From Tardiphaga sp. (lineage in GTDB: Bacteria; Pseudomonadota; Alphaproteobacteria; Rhizobiales; Xanthobacteraceae): a stretch of DNA of 14,120 nucleotides. Of this stretch, positions 5,578-13,359 are shown piece after piece. A program made the position numbers and the translations under genes. Each line of letters opens with the position of its first letter. The first letter of the stretch is position 1. Location: NCBI GenBank assembly GCA_028290325.1, contig JAQGJY010000340.1, positions 1 to 14,120 of the forward strand. Direction: 5' to 3'. Under the pieces are notes generated by a model that was not told the DNA's origin, ran no database searches, and saw only the letters and a program-made list of their open reading frames with translations.

Positions 5578-8004
5578 ATGACGACCACGAAACCCCGGCC
5601 GACCATCGTTCACGGCGAAAGCCACTCTTATCCGGTGCTGCCGCTGCGCGACATCGTCGTCTTCCCGCACATGATCGTGCCCCTGTTCGTTGGCCGCGAG
5701 AAATCGATCCGTGCCCTTGAAGAGGTGATGAAGACCGATGCGCTGATCATGCTGGCGACGCAGAAGAATGCGTCGGATGATGACCCGACACCGGACTCGA
5801 TCTATGAGATCGGCACACTCGCCAGTGTCTTGCAGCTCTTAAAATTGCCCGACGGCACCGTGAAGGTGCTGGTCGAAGGTCTGGAGCGCGCCAAGGTCGA
5901 GACCTATTCCGATCGCGCGGAATACTACGAGGCGACGGCTGTCGCGCTCGCCGACACCGACGGCAAGAGCGTCGAGGCGGAAGCTCTGTCGCGGTCCGTC
6001 GTGTCGGACTTCGAGAGCTACGTGAAGCTCAACAAGAAGATCTCCGCCGAGGTCGTCGGCGTCGTCCAGGCGATCACCGACTTCGCCAAGCTTGGCGATA
6101 CCGTCGCGTCGCATCTCGCCGTCAAGATTGCCGATCGTCAGGGCATTCTTGAGACCTTGTCCGTCACCGCGCGCCTTGAAAAGGTGATGGGGCTGATGGA
6201 GAGCGAGATCTCCGTCTTGCAGGTCGAGAAGCGCATCCGCTCGCGCGTCAAGCGCCAGATGGAGAAGACCCAGCGCGAGTATTATCTCAACGAGCAGATG
6301 AAGGCGATCCAGAAGGAACTCGGCGACGACGAAGGTCGCGACGAGCTGGCCGATCTGGAAGACAAGATCACCAAGACCAAGCTCTCCAAGGAAGCGCGGG
6401 AGAAGGCGCAGCATGAGCTGAAGAAGCTGCGTCAGATGTCGCCGATGTCGGCTGAGGCGACGGTGGTTCGCAACTACCTCGACTGGCTGTTGTCGATTCC
6501 ATGGAACAAGAAGTCGAAGGTGAAGAAGGATCTGGTGGCCGCGCAGGCGGTGCTGGACGAGGATCACTACGGGCTTGAGAAGGTCAAGGATCGTATCGTC
6601 GAATATCTCGCGGTTCAAAGTCGCGCGAACAAATTGACCGGTCCGATTCTGTGCCTGGTCGGCCCGCCCGGCGTCGGCAAGACGTCGCTCGGCAAGTCGA
6701 TCGCCAAGGCGACCGGCCGTGAGTTCGTGCGGGTATCGCTCGGCGGCGTGCGCGACGAAGCGGAAATCCGCGGCCATCGCCGGACCTATATCGGATCGAT
6801 GCCCGGCAAGATCATCCAGTCGATGCGGAAGGCAAAAACCTCCAACCCGCTGTTCCTGCTCGACGAGATCGACAAGATGGGCGCCGATTTCCGCGGCGAT
6901 CCGTCATCGGCCCTGCTTGAAGTTCTGGATCCCGAGCAGAACGGCACCTTCGCCGACCACTACCTCGAGGTCGACTACGATCTGTCCAGCGTGATGTTCA
7001 TCACCACGGCGAACACCCTGAATATTCCGGGGCCGCTGATGGACCGTATGGAGATCATCCGGATCGCGGGCTACACCGAAAACGAGAAGGTCGAGATCGC
7101 GCGCAAGCATCTGATCCCGACCGCGATCTCGAAGCATGGTCTGGACTCGAAGGAATGGTCGATCGACGACGCAGCCTTGTTGCTGATGATCCGCCGATAC
7201 ACCCGCGAAGCCGGCGTGCGTAATCTTGAGCGTGAATTGTCCACACTCGCCCGCAAGGCGGTGAAGGATCTCATGCTCTCGAAGAAGAAGACGGTGAAGG
7301 TCACCGAATCGTCGCTCGAGGAATATCTCGGCGTGCCGAAATATCGGTACGGCGAGATCGAGAGCGACGATCAGGTCGGCGTGGTCACCGGTTTGGCGTG
7401 GACCGATGTCGGCGGCGAGCTGCTGACAATCGAAAGCGTCATGATGCCGGGCAAGGGCCGCATGACCGTCACCGGCAATCTGCGCGACGTGATGAAGGAA
7501 TCGATTTCGGCGGCGGCGTCCTACGTTCGCTCGCGCGCGATCACCTTCGGAATCGAGCCGCCATTGTTCGAGCGGCGCGATATCCACGTCCACGTGCCCG
7601 AGGGCGCGACGCCGAAGGACGGTCCGTCCGCCGGCGTGGCGATGGCGACCACGATCGTATCGGTGCTGACCGGCATTCCGATCCGCCACGATATCGCCAT
7701 GACGGGCGAAATCACGCTGCGGGGCCGGGTGCTTCCGATCGGCGGCTTGAAGGAGAAGCTGCTGGCGGCCGCGCGCGGTGGAATCAAGACGGTGCTGATC
7801 CCCGAGGATAACGCCAAGGATCTCACGGAGATTTCCGATGCGATCAAAGGCGGGCTCCACATCATTCCGGTCGCCCGGATGGATGAGGTGATCGCCAACG
7901 CTCTGGTGCGCGCGCCGGTCGCGATCGAATGGGAAGAAGACACCAAGCTGCCGGTCAAGCCGGACGCTGCCGACGAGGCCAAGGGCGGGTTGACCGCCCA
8001 CTGA
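5578..8004 (+). CDS. lon: ATP-dependent endopeptidase La (Lon protease)
   Basis: The 808-residue cytoplasmic protease degrades misfolded and short-lived regulatory proteins, unfolding and cutting within one polypeptide. The N-terminal LON substrate-binding domain begins at about 19 (PVLPLRDIVVFP) and leads through a charged helical linker (about 215-300) to the AAA+ domain, with Walker A GPPGVGKT at 362-369 and Walker B FLLDE at 426-430. The C-terminal peptidase domain holds the Ser684 (PKDGPSAG) and Lys727 (GGLKEK) dyad, 43 residues apart as in E. coli. I chose the ATG at 5578 because AAGGA (5566-5570) is well placed; an in-frame TTG at 5518 would add 20 residues of non-family sequence. It follows clpX, the common alphaproteobacterial order, but has its own leader and terminator. 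The gene usually found behind lon in this class, hupB, is not here. Confidence 0.98.
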   Translation: MTTTKPRPTIVHGESHSYPVLPLRDIVVFPHMIVPLFVGREKSIRALEEVMKTDALIMLATQKNASDDDPTPDSIYEIGTLASVLQLLKLPDGTVKVLVEGLERAKVETYSDRAEYYEATAVALADTDGKSVEAEALSRSVVSDFESYVKLNKKISAEVVGVVQAITDFAKLGDTVASHLAVKIADRQGILETLSVTARLEKVMGLMESEISVLQVEKRIRSRVKRQMEKTQREYYLNEQMKAIQKELGDDEGRDELADLEDKITKTKLSKEAREKAQHELKKLRQMSPMSAEATVVRNYLDWLLSIPWNKKSKVKKDLVAAQAVLDEDHYGLEKVKDRIVEYLAVQSRANKLTGPILCLVGPPGVGKTSLGKSIAKATGREFVRVSLGGVRDEAEIRGHRRTYIGSMPGKIIQSMRKAKTSNPLFLLDEIDKMGADFRGDPSSALLEVLDPEQNGTFADHYLEVDYDLSSVMFITTANTLNIPGPLMDRMEIIRIAGYTENEKVEIARKHLIPTAISKHGLDSKEWSIDDAALLLMIRRYTREAGVRNLERELSTLARKAVKDLMLSKKKTVKVTESSLEEYLGVPKYRYGEIESDDQVGVVTGLAWTDVGGELLTIESVMMPGKGRMTVTGNLRDVMKESISAAASYVRSRAITFGIEPPLFERRDIHVHVPEGATPKDGPSAGVAMATTIVSVLTGIPIRHDIAMTGEITLRGRVLPIGGLKEKLLAAARGGIKTVLIPEDNAKDLTEISDAIKGGLHIIPVARMDEVIANALVRAPVAIEWEEDTKLPVKPDAADEAKGGLTAH

Positions 8005-8028
8005 GCTTCGATCGATCGGTACAGATCA

Positions 8029-8057
8029 AGCGGCGTCCCACGGGGCGCCGCTTTTTT
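8029..8057 (+). terminator. Intrinsic terminator after lon
   Basis: A 10-bp stem (8029-8038 with 8043-8052, one G-U pair) has a 4-base loop CACG and runs into six Ts at 8052-8057. It lies 24 bases behind the lon stop and separates lon from the rpsB transcription unit. Confidence 0.92.
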
Positions 8058-8121
8058 GCCTGATAGGCCGTTTTGGCGGTTTCGCCGGTGAAATACGGCC
8101 GCGGGCCGCGCCGGGATGTTC

Positions 8122-8149
8122 TTGCTTTGGCAGGAGATTGCGCTATAAG
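8122..8149 (+). promoter_or_regulatory. Promoter of the rpsB operon
   Basis: TTGCTTT (8122-8128) is followed after 13 bases by GCTATAAG (8142-8149), a good match to the Caulobacter-type housekeeping pattern TTGACGS-N10/14-GCTANAWC. It lies just behind the lon terminator and is the best promoter-like sequence in the window. Transcription would begin near 8155. Confidence 0.6.
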
Positions 8150-8154
8150 CCGCG

Positions 8155-8276
8155 CTATCTCACACGGAAACATGGCTTAAAAGGCCGTCCGGTGGCATCC
8201 GGGCCGAGGCAGGATATCCCTGTCGAAAGCAAGGATGCTCACACGTTTCCGGAGGAACCAACCGGAGAATATCACT
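8155..8276 (+). promoter_or_regulatory. Structured rpsB leader with two purine-rich sites
   Basis: The predicted leader of about 120 bases can fold into a bulged hairpin (8183-8205, CCGG/CCGG stem with GGC/GCC below) and a small CAGG/CCTG hairpin (8210-8222). CGGAAAC (8165-8171) can pair at long range with GTTTCCG (8245-8251), which overlaps the first purine-rich site GGAGGAA (8251-8257). A second site, GGAGA (8264-8268), lies 8 bases before the ATG and is the likely working ribosome binding site. In Enterobacteria rpsB is controlled by S2 binding to its leader; a similar role here is an inference. Confidence 0.35.
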
Positions 8277-9269
8277 ATGGCGCTTCCTGAATTTTCTATG
8301 CGTCAGCTTCTCGAAGCTGGCGTCCATTTCGGTCACCAATCGCACCGCTGGAATCCGAAGATGGCGGAGTACATCTTCGGTGCCCGCAACAACATCCACA
8401 TCATCGATCTCGCGCAGACCGTGCCGTTGCTTCACCGCGCGTTGCAGGCTGTCAGCGACACCGTCGCCAAGGGCGGCCGCATCCTGTTCGTCGGCACCAA
8501 GCGCCAGGCGCAGGACGTCGTCGCCGAAGCCGCCAAACGCTCGGCGATGTATTTCGTCAATTCGCGCTGGCTCGGTGGCACGCTGACCAACTGGAAGACG
8601 ATCTCCGGCTCGATCAAGCGCCTGCGTCATCTCGACGAAGTGCTCAATTCCGGTGACGCCAGCGCGTACACCAAGAAAGAGCGCCTGACCTTGCAGCGCG
8701 AGCGCGACAAGCTCGACCGTTCGCTTGGCGGCATCAAGGACATGGGCGGTCTGCCCGATCTGATCTTCGTGATCGACACCAACAAGGAAGACATCGCGAT
8801 CCAGGAGGCCCAGCGCCTCGGCATCCCGGTGGCGGCCATCGTCGACACCAACTCCGATCCGAAGGGCATCACCTACGTGGTGCCAGGCAATGACGACGCC
8901 GGCCGCGCGCTGACGCTGTATTGCGATCTGATCGCGCGCGCCGTCATCGACGGCATCTCGCGCGCCCAGGGCGATTCGGGCCACGACATCGGCGCGTCCG
9001 CCGCCCCGATCCCCGAAGAGCTTCCGGCCGCTCCGACAGGCTTCCAGGGTCTTGCCGGTCCGCGCGGCGCCGCCGACGATCTCAAGAAGCTCACCGGCGT
9101 CTCCGGCGACATCGAGAAGAAGTTCAACGACCTCGGCATCTTCCACTTCTGGCAGTTGGCCGAGTTGAATCACGATGCCGCCCACCACATCGGCGAAGAA
9201 GTCGGCCTGCCGGCGCGCGCCGATGGCTGGGTGGCTCAGGCCAAGGCGATGACCGCGGAAGCGGAATAA
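8277..9269 (+). CDS. rpsB: Small-subunit ribosomal protein S2 with C-terminal extension
   Basis: The 330-residue protein is S2 of the 30S subunit. The S2 core spans about residues 1-231: start MALPEFSMRQLLEAGVHFGH, then WNPKMAEYIFG, then the second S2 signature around PDLIFVIDTNKE, and the core end IARAVIDGISRAQ. E. coli S2 is 241 residues, so about 100 residues are extra. The extension has a proline/alanine-rich linker (about 232-266) and a compact module from 267 (DDLKKLTGVSGDIEKKFNDL, then GIFHFWQLAEL, then DGWVAQAKAM) resembling a helix-hairpin-helix fold. I chose the ATG at 8277 because GGAGA lies 8 bases upstream and the family start matches; an in-frame ATG at 8235 lacks both. It heads the rpsB-tsf operon. 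Confidence 0.97.
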   Translation: MALPEFSMRQLLEAGVHFGHQSHRWNPKMAEYIFGARNNIHIIDLAQTVPLLHRALQAVSDTVAKGGRILFVGTKRQAQDVVAEAAKRSAMYFVNSRWLGGTLTNWKTISGSIKRLRHLDEVLNSGDASAYTKKERLTLQRERDKLDRSLGGIKDMGGLPDLIFVIDTNKEDIAIQEAQRLGIPVAAIVDTNSDPKGITYVVPGNDDAGRALTLYCDLIARAVIDGISRAQGDSGHDIGASAAPIPEELPAAPTGFQGLAGPRGAADDLKKLTGVSGDIEKKFNDLGIFHFWQLAELNHDAAHHIGEEVGLPARADGWVAQAKAMTAEAE

Positions 9270-9277
9270 AGCCGGGT

Positions 9278-9298
9278 GGCGCGGCGTTTGCCGCGCGC
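9278..9298 (+). terminator. Hairpin between rpsB and tsf, possible attenuator
   Basis: GCGCGGC (9279-9285) pairs perfectly with GCCGCGC (9290-9296) around the 4-base loop GTTT. No T run follows (GCCCCTTC), so it is more likely a processing or partial-termination element that sets the S2 to EF-Ts ratio than a full terminator. Confidence 0.4.
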
Positions 9299-9391
9299 CC
9301 CTTCACTCCCCATTTATCTGGTTCCTGACGGCGATGGCGAGGTGGCGAAAGCTGCGTCGCCATTCGCCCTGACAGGCGAAGGACATTCACG

Positions 9392-10315
9392 ATGACAACG
9401 ATTACCGCAGCGATGGTCAAGGATCTCCGCGAAACCACCGGCGTCGGCATGATGGATTGCAAGCAGGCGCTGTCCGAGAACAATGGCGACATGCAGGCCG
9501 CGATCGACTGGCTGCGCAAGAAGGGCCTGTCGAAGGCCGCCAAGAAGGCCGGTCGCGTCGCCGCCGAAGGTTTGATCGGCGCGGTGACGTCCGGCACCAA
9601 GGGCGTCGTTGTCGAGGTCAATTCCGAGACCGACTTCGTGGCGCGCAACGAGCAGTTTCAGGGCCTCGTCAAGATGATCGCACAGGTCGCGCTGAAGGTC
9701 GGCGCCGATGTCGAGACGATCAAGGCCGCGAAAGTCGGCGACGTCACCGTCGATCGCGCGATCGCCGACGCGATCGCCACAATCGGCGAAAATATGACGC
9801 TGCGCCGCGCCGCCGAACTGTCGGTGACGAGCGGTGTCGTGTCGAGCTACATCCACAACGCCGTGATCGATGGCGCTGGCAAGATGGGCGTGATCGTCGC
9901 GCTCGAATCGACCGGCAGCACCGATGAATTGAGCACCCTTGGCAGGCAGATCGCGATGCATGTCGCGGCGACCAACCCGGCCGCGCTGGATTCGGCGTCG
10001 CTCGACCCGGCGATCGTCGCTCGCGAGAAGGACGTGATGGCCGACAAGTATCGGCAGCAGGGCAAGCCCGAGGCGATGATCGAGAAGATCGTCGAGAACG
10101 GCCTGAAGACGTACTACAAGGAAGTCTGCCTGCTCGATCAAGCCTTCATCCACGACAACGCGAAGTCGGTGGCGCAAGCCGTCAAGGAAGCCGAAGGCAA
10201 GGTCGGCGCGCCGATCAAGTTGACAGGCTTCGTGCGTTACGCGCTCGGCGAAGGCATCGAGAAGCAGGAGTCGGATTTCGCGGCGGAAGTCGCCGCCGCC
10301 GCCGGTCAGGCCTGA
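9392..10315 (+). CDS. tsf: Translation elongation factor Ts
   Basis: The 307-residue protein is the nucleotide-exchange factor that releases GDP from EF-Tu. The N-terminal TS-N domain (about 1-55) carries VKDLRETTGVGMMDCKQAL, and the EF-Tu contact motif TDFVA is at 80-84, the same position as in E. coli. Two dimerisation-type core subdomains follow, ending with FVRYALGEG near the C-terminus. The length is usual for alphaproteobacteria and somewhat longer than the 283 residues of E. coli. AAGGA (9379-9383) lies 8 bases before the ATG. It is 122 bases behind rpsB with only a hairpin lacking a T run between them, so the two are expected to be co-transcribed as in nearly all bacteria. Confidence 0.98.
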   Translation: MTTITAAMVKDLRETTGVGMMDCKQALSENNGDMQAAIDWLRKKGLSKAAKKAGRVAAEGLIGAVTSGTKGVVVEVNSETDFVARNEQFQGLVKMIAQVALKVGADVETIKAAKVGDVTVDRAIADAIATIGENMTLRRAAELSVTSGVVSSYIHNAVIDGAGKMGVIVALESTGSTDELSTLGRQIAMHVAATNPAALDSASLDPAIVAREKDVMADKYRQQGKPEAMIEKIVENGLKTYYKEVCLLDQAFIHDNAKSVAQAVKEAEGKVGAPIKLTGFVRYALGEGIEKQESDFAAEVAAAAGQA

Positions 10316-10388
10316 TCGCGCTTGAACGGGTCGCCTTATCGCGATTTGTACAGGACCGCCAACGACACGATGAGGGAGCGAGGACGTC

Positions 10389-11105
10389 ATGGGTAAGCCG
10401 ATGTATCGTCGCGTCGTCATCAAGCTATCCGGCGAATATTTCGCCGGATCGCAACCTTTCGGAATCGATCAGCCGACCATCGACCGGATCGCCGGCGACA
10501 TCATCGCGGTCACGGAATTGGGCGTCGAAGTAGCCGTCGTGATCGGTGGCGGAAATATTTTCCGTGGCGTCGAAGTGTCCTCGCGCGGCGTCTCGCGCCC
10601 GACCGGCGACACGATGGGCATGCTGGCGACGGTGATGAACTGTCTGGCGTTCGAGGCGGCGCTCGAACGACGCGGCGCACCGGCGCGAACGTTATGCTCG
10701 TTCGTGATGCCGCAGGTCTGCGAGTTGTTCACGCGCGCGGCGGCGATGCGCTATCTGTCCGAGGGCCGCATCGTGTTGCTGGCCGGCGGCACCGGCAACC
10801 CGTTTTTCACGACGGATACGACGGCTGTCCTGCGCGCCGCCGAGATCGGCGCGCAGGCGGTTTTAAAAGCGACCAATGTGGACGGCGTTTACAGCGCCGA
10901 CCCGAAGAAAGATCCGACAGCGACGCGGTTCGATCGGTTATCGCATTCGCAGGCGCTGGAAGGCGGCTACAAGGTGATGGACGCGACGGCCTTCGCGCTC
11001 GCGCGCGAGACCGCGCTGCCGATCATCGTGTTCTCGATCGCCGAGCCGGGCTCGATCAGCGCCGTCCTCAACGGCACGGGTAACGGCACCATCGTGGCAG
11101 GTTAA
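10389..11105 (+). CDS. pyrH: Uridylate (UMP) kinase
   Basis: The 238-residue enzyme phosphorylates UMP to UDP with ATP, the first step from UMP towards UTP and CTP. It belongs to the bacterial amino-acid-kinase fold family, not the eukaryotic UMP/CMP kinases. Visible motifs are KLSGE (12-16), GGGNIFRG (53-60), GDTMGMLATVMN (73-84) and GGTGNPFFTTDT (133-144), then KATNVDGVY at 160-168. The arginine and aspartate linked to GTP activation in E. coli (Arg62, Asp77) have counterparts at Arg59 and Asp74. A purine-rich stretch (GAGGGAGCGAGGA) precedes the ATG. It lies 73 bases behind tsf and 50 before frr, the standard rpsB-tsf-pyrH-frr order; I see no strong terminator or promoter in the gaps. Confidence 0.98.
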   Translation: MGKPMYRRVVIKLSGEYFAGSQPFGIDQPTIDRIAGDIIAVTELGVEVAVVIGGGNIFRGVEVSSRGVSRPTGDTMGMLATVMNCLAFEAALERRGAPARTLCSFVMPQVCELFTRAAAMRYLSEGRIVLLAGGTGNPFFTTDTTAVLRAAEIGAQAVLKATNVDGVYSADPKKDPTATRFDRLSHSQALEGGYKVMDATAFALARETALPIIVFSIAEPGSISAVLNGTGNGTIVAG

Positions 11106-11155
11106 CACCCGCATCGTTGCGGATTGATAGTTAGAGACGGAAACAGGAGATCGGC

Positions 11156-11719
11156 ATGGCGGCGGCACCCTTCGACATCAATGACATCAAGCGCCGGATG
11201 CAGGGCGCCACGGCGGCCCTCAGGCACGAACTTGGCGGCCTGCGCACCGGCCGTGCGTCGGCCTCGATGCTGGAGCCGGTTCAGGTCGAAGCCTATGGCA
11301 GCCATATGCCGCTCAATCAGGTCGCGACCGTCAGCGTCCCTGAGCCGCGTCTGCTCTCGGTGCAGGTGTGGGACAAGTCGATGGTCAAGGCCGTGGAAAA
11401 GGCGATCGTCGATTCCAATCTCGGCCTCAGCCCCGCCACCGAAGGCCAGGTGTTGCGTCTGCGGATTCCCGAATTGAACGAGGAGCGCCGCAAGGATCTG
11501 GTCAAGGTCGCGCATAAATATGCAGAGGCCGCGAAGGTCGCCGTGCGTCACGTGCGCCGTGACGGCCTCGACGTGCTCAAGAAGGCCGAGAAAGCCCACG
11601 AGATTTCCGAGGACGACCACGAGCGTCAGGCCGGCGAGGTGCAGAAGGCGACTGATGCCACGATCGGCGAGATTGATCAGTTGCTCGCCGCCAAGGAAAA
11701 AGAAATTCTGACGGTCTGA
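11156..11719 (+). CDS. frr: Ribosome recycling factor
   Basis: The 187-residue protein splits post-termination ribosomes together with EF-G. The long helical domain 1 begins with FDINDIKRRMQGATAALRHE and contains the conserved LRTGRAS at 29-35; the small beta-barrel domain 2 covers about 36-104 (PLNQVATVSVPEPR, then LRLRIP). The returning helices hold LNEERRKDLVK and the arginine-rich VRHVRRDG (130-137) that contacts the ribosome. The length matches the family (E. coli 185). AGGAGA (11145-11150) is a strong ribosome binding site 5 bases before the ATG. It follows pyrH by 50 bases, so co-transcription is expected. Confidence 0.98.
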   Translation: MAAAPFDINDIKRRMQGATAALRHELGGLRTGRASASMLEPVQVEAYGSHMPLNQVATVSVPEPRLLSVQVWDKSMVKAVEKAIVDSNLGLSPATEGQVLRLRIPELNEERRKDLVKVAHKYAEAAKVAVRHVRRDGLDVLKKAEKAHEISEDDHERQAGEVQKATDATIGEIDQLLAAKEKEILTV

Positions 11720-11794
11720 GCCGGCATCATGCCTGGGGATACGCTGGAATCGATCGAAGCCGCCGCATCGCAGCGGATAACGCCGGCGGGCTGG

Positions 11795-11823
11795 TTTGCC
11801 GCAGCGGGGATTTGGCGTATTTT
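11795..11823 (+). promoter_or_regulatory. Weak candidate promoter before uppS
   Basis: TTTGCC (11795-11800) is followed after 17 bases by TATTTT (11818-11823), inside the 155-base frr-uppS gap. This gap is the largest within the second block and would allow the uppS-cdsA-dxr part to be expressed separately. The match is only moderate. Confidence 0.3.
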
Positions 11824-11874
11824 CTTGCGGTCGGCCGGCGTTCCCTTCCATGAACGGCGCGCCAGGGATTGACC

Positions 11875-12636
11875 ATGTCATACGCCGCAGCGCCCGCTCC
11901 GAACGGCACCGACCGAACCAACGCGCCGTCACATGTCGCCATCATCATGGACGGCAATGGCCGTTGGGCCGCGGCGCGCGGCCTGCCGCGCACGGAGGGT
12001 CATCGTCGCGGCGTCGAGGCGCTGCGCCGCGTGGTCCGCGCCGCCGGTGAACTCGGCGTGCGCACCCTGACGATTTTCTCCTTCAGCTCCGAAAACTGGT
12101 CGCGACCGGCGAGCGAGATTGGCGATCTGTTCGGTCTGTTGCGTCGATTCATCCGCAACGACCTCGCGACCTTGCACCGCGATGGCGTCCGCGTGCGTGT
12201 GATCGGCGAACGCGATGGCCTCGCGCCGGATATTTGCGGGTTACTTGGCGAGGCCGAGGAGTTGACGCGCGGTAATACCAAAATGACGCTTGTCGTCGCC
12301 TTTAACTACGGCTCGCGGCAAGAAATCGCCAACGCCGCGCAGCGACTGGCGCAAGAGGTCGCGGACGGCAAGCGCGATCCGGCGTCGATCACCCCGGATA
12401 CGATCGGGCGTTATCTCGACGCCCCCGACATTCCCGATCCGGACCTGATCATCCGCACGTCGGGTGAACAACGGCTGTCGAATTTCCTGATGTGGCAGGC
12501 CGCCTATAGCGAGCTGGTTTTCGTGCCGATCCACTGGCCGGATTTCGACGGGGCCGCGCTTGAAGGCGCGATCGCCGAATATAACAGGCGCGAGCGCCGC
12601 TTCGGCGGGTTGGCCACGAAAACAGCGGCTTCGTGA
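11875..12636 (+). CDS. uppS: Undecaprenyl diphosphate synthase (cis-prenyltransferase)
   Basis: The 253-residue cytoplasmic enzyme adds isopentenyl units in cis to farnesyl diphosphate to make the C55 lipid carrier precursor for peptidoglycan and other surface glycans. The catalytic aspartate is Asp26 in MDGNGRWA (25-32). The isopentenyl diphosphate-binding residues Arg194, Arg200, Ser202 and Glu213 lie in RTSGEQRLSNFL and AAYSELVF, with numbering identical to E. coli. SSENWSRP is also present. I prefer the ATG at 11875, with GGGA (11865-11868) 6 bases upstream; a TTG two codons earlier is possible and would add two residues. The stop overlaps the start of cdsA by 4 bases, so translation of the two is probably coupled. 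Confidence 0.97.
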   Translation: MSYAAAPAPNGTDRTNAPSHVAIIMDGNGRWAAARGLPRTEGHRRGVEALRRVVRAAGELGVRTLTIFSFSSENWSRPASEIGDLFGLLRRFIRNDLATLHRDGVRVRVIGERDGLAPDICGLLGEAEELTRGNTKMTLVVAFNYGSRQEIANAAQRLAQEVADGKRDPASITPDTIGRYLDAPDIPDPDLIIRTSGEQRLSNFLMWQAAYSELVFVPIHWPDFDGAALEGAIAEYNRRERRFGGLATKTAAS

Positions 12637-13355
12637 GCACCCCGCCCGACGGCAGCGCCCGGCCGGCGCCAAGCGGGTCGCGCAATCTCATCACGCGCGT
12701 CGGCGTGGCTGCCATTCTCATTCCGCTCGCGATTGCGGCGGCTTGGGCCGGCGGCTGGATCTGGGCCGCATTGGTGGTGCCCATCGCCATCGGGCTTTTC
12801 GTCGAATGGGTATCGATCGTCAAAACCGCGTCGGCCGCGCGTCCCGGCTGGATCGCGCTTGGCGGGCTGTACGCAACGGCGGCGCTCGCTGGTTCGTTGC
12901 TGGTGCGGCACGACCAGCATTACGGCGTCGCGGCGTTATTGCTGGTGCTGGCGGTGGTGTGGGCCAGCGATATCGGCGGCTATGTCGTTGGCAAAAGCGT
13001 CGGCGGTCGCAAGCTGGCGCCGCGCGTTTCCCCGAACAAGACATGGGCCGGCGCCATCGGCGGCTTCGGGCTGAGCCTTCTGGTGGCGGCTGGATTTACG
13101 GTGGCCGGGCAGGGTGCGCTGATGCCGTTGCTGCTGGTTGCCGCGGGGCTGTCGGTTGTTTCGCAGGCCGGCGACCTGTTCGAATCGGCGATCAAACGCC
13201 GCTTCGGCGTCAAGGATTCGAGTCACATCATCCCTGGCCATGGCGGGCTGCTCGATCGGCTCGACGGTTTCGTCGCCGCGATCGCGCTGGCGGCATTGGT
13301 CGGTTTTTTGCGCGGCGGCGTCGATGGCGTCGGTCGTGGTCTTATGGTCTGGTGA
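12633..13355 (+). CDS. cdsA: Phosphatidate cytidylyltransferase (CDP-diglyceride synthase)
   Basis: The 240-residue integral membrane enzyme converts phosphatidate and CTP to CDP-diacylglycerol, the branch point for all phospholipid head groups. The C-terminal family signature is complete: SAIKRR (185-190), then VKD, then IPGHGGLLDRLDG (200-212). SDIGGYVVGK (112-121) and SPNKTWAG (133-140) are also typical. About seven hydrophobic segments are visible, at roughly 22-38, 42-60, 73-90, 97-118, 140-158, 162-178 and 213-226. It starts with GTG, overlapping the uppS stop as GTGA. At 240 residues it is shorter than E. coli CdsA (285), mainly because the N-terminal membrane part has fewer segments; nothing catalytic appears to be missing. 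Confidence 0.95.
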   Translation: MSTPPDGSARPAPSGSRNLITRVGVAAILIPLAIAAAWAGGWIWAALVVPIAIGLFVEWVSIVKTASAARPGWIALGGLYATAALAGSLLVRHDQHYGVAALLLVLAVVWASDIGGYVVGKSVGGRKLAPRVSPNKTWAGAIGGFGLSLLVAAGFTVAGQGALMPLLLVAAGLSVVSQAGDLFESAIKRRFGVKDSSHIIPGHGGLLDRLDGFVAAIALAALVGFLRGGVDGVGRGLMVW

Positions 13356-13359
13356 AAAT

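Noticed and set aside
5839..8001. Long minus-strand frames (312 and 365 codons) opposite lon
   Set aside because: These are shadows of the lon reading frame, rich in Arg, His, Asp and Leu with no motif and no ribosome binding site.
10315..10345. ATCGCG/CGCGAT hairpin behind tsf as a terminator
   Set aside because: The stem is only 6 bp with a loop of about 19 bases and only three Ts follow; read-through into pyrH is more likely.
9314..10423. 369-codon minus-strand frame opposite tsf
   Set aside because: It spans tsf and both flanks and reads as low-complexity reverse-complement protein; EF-Ts on the plus strand is certain.
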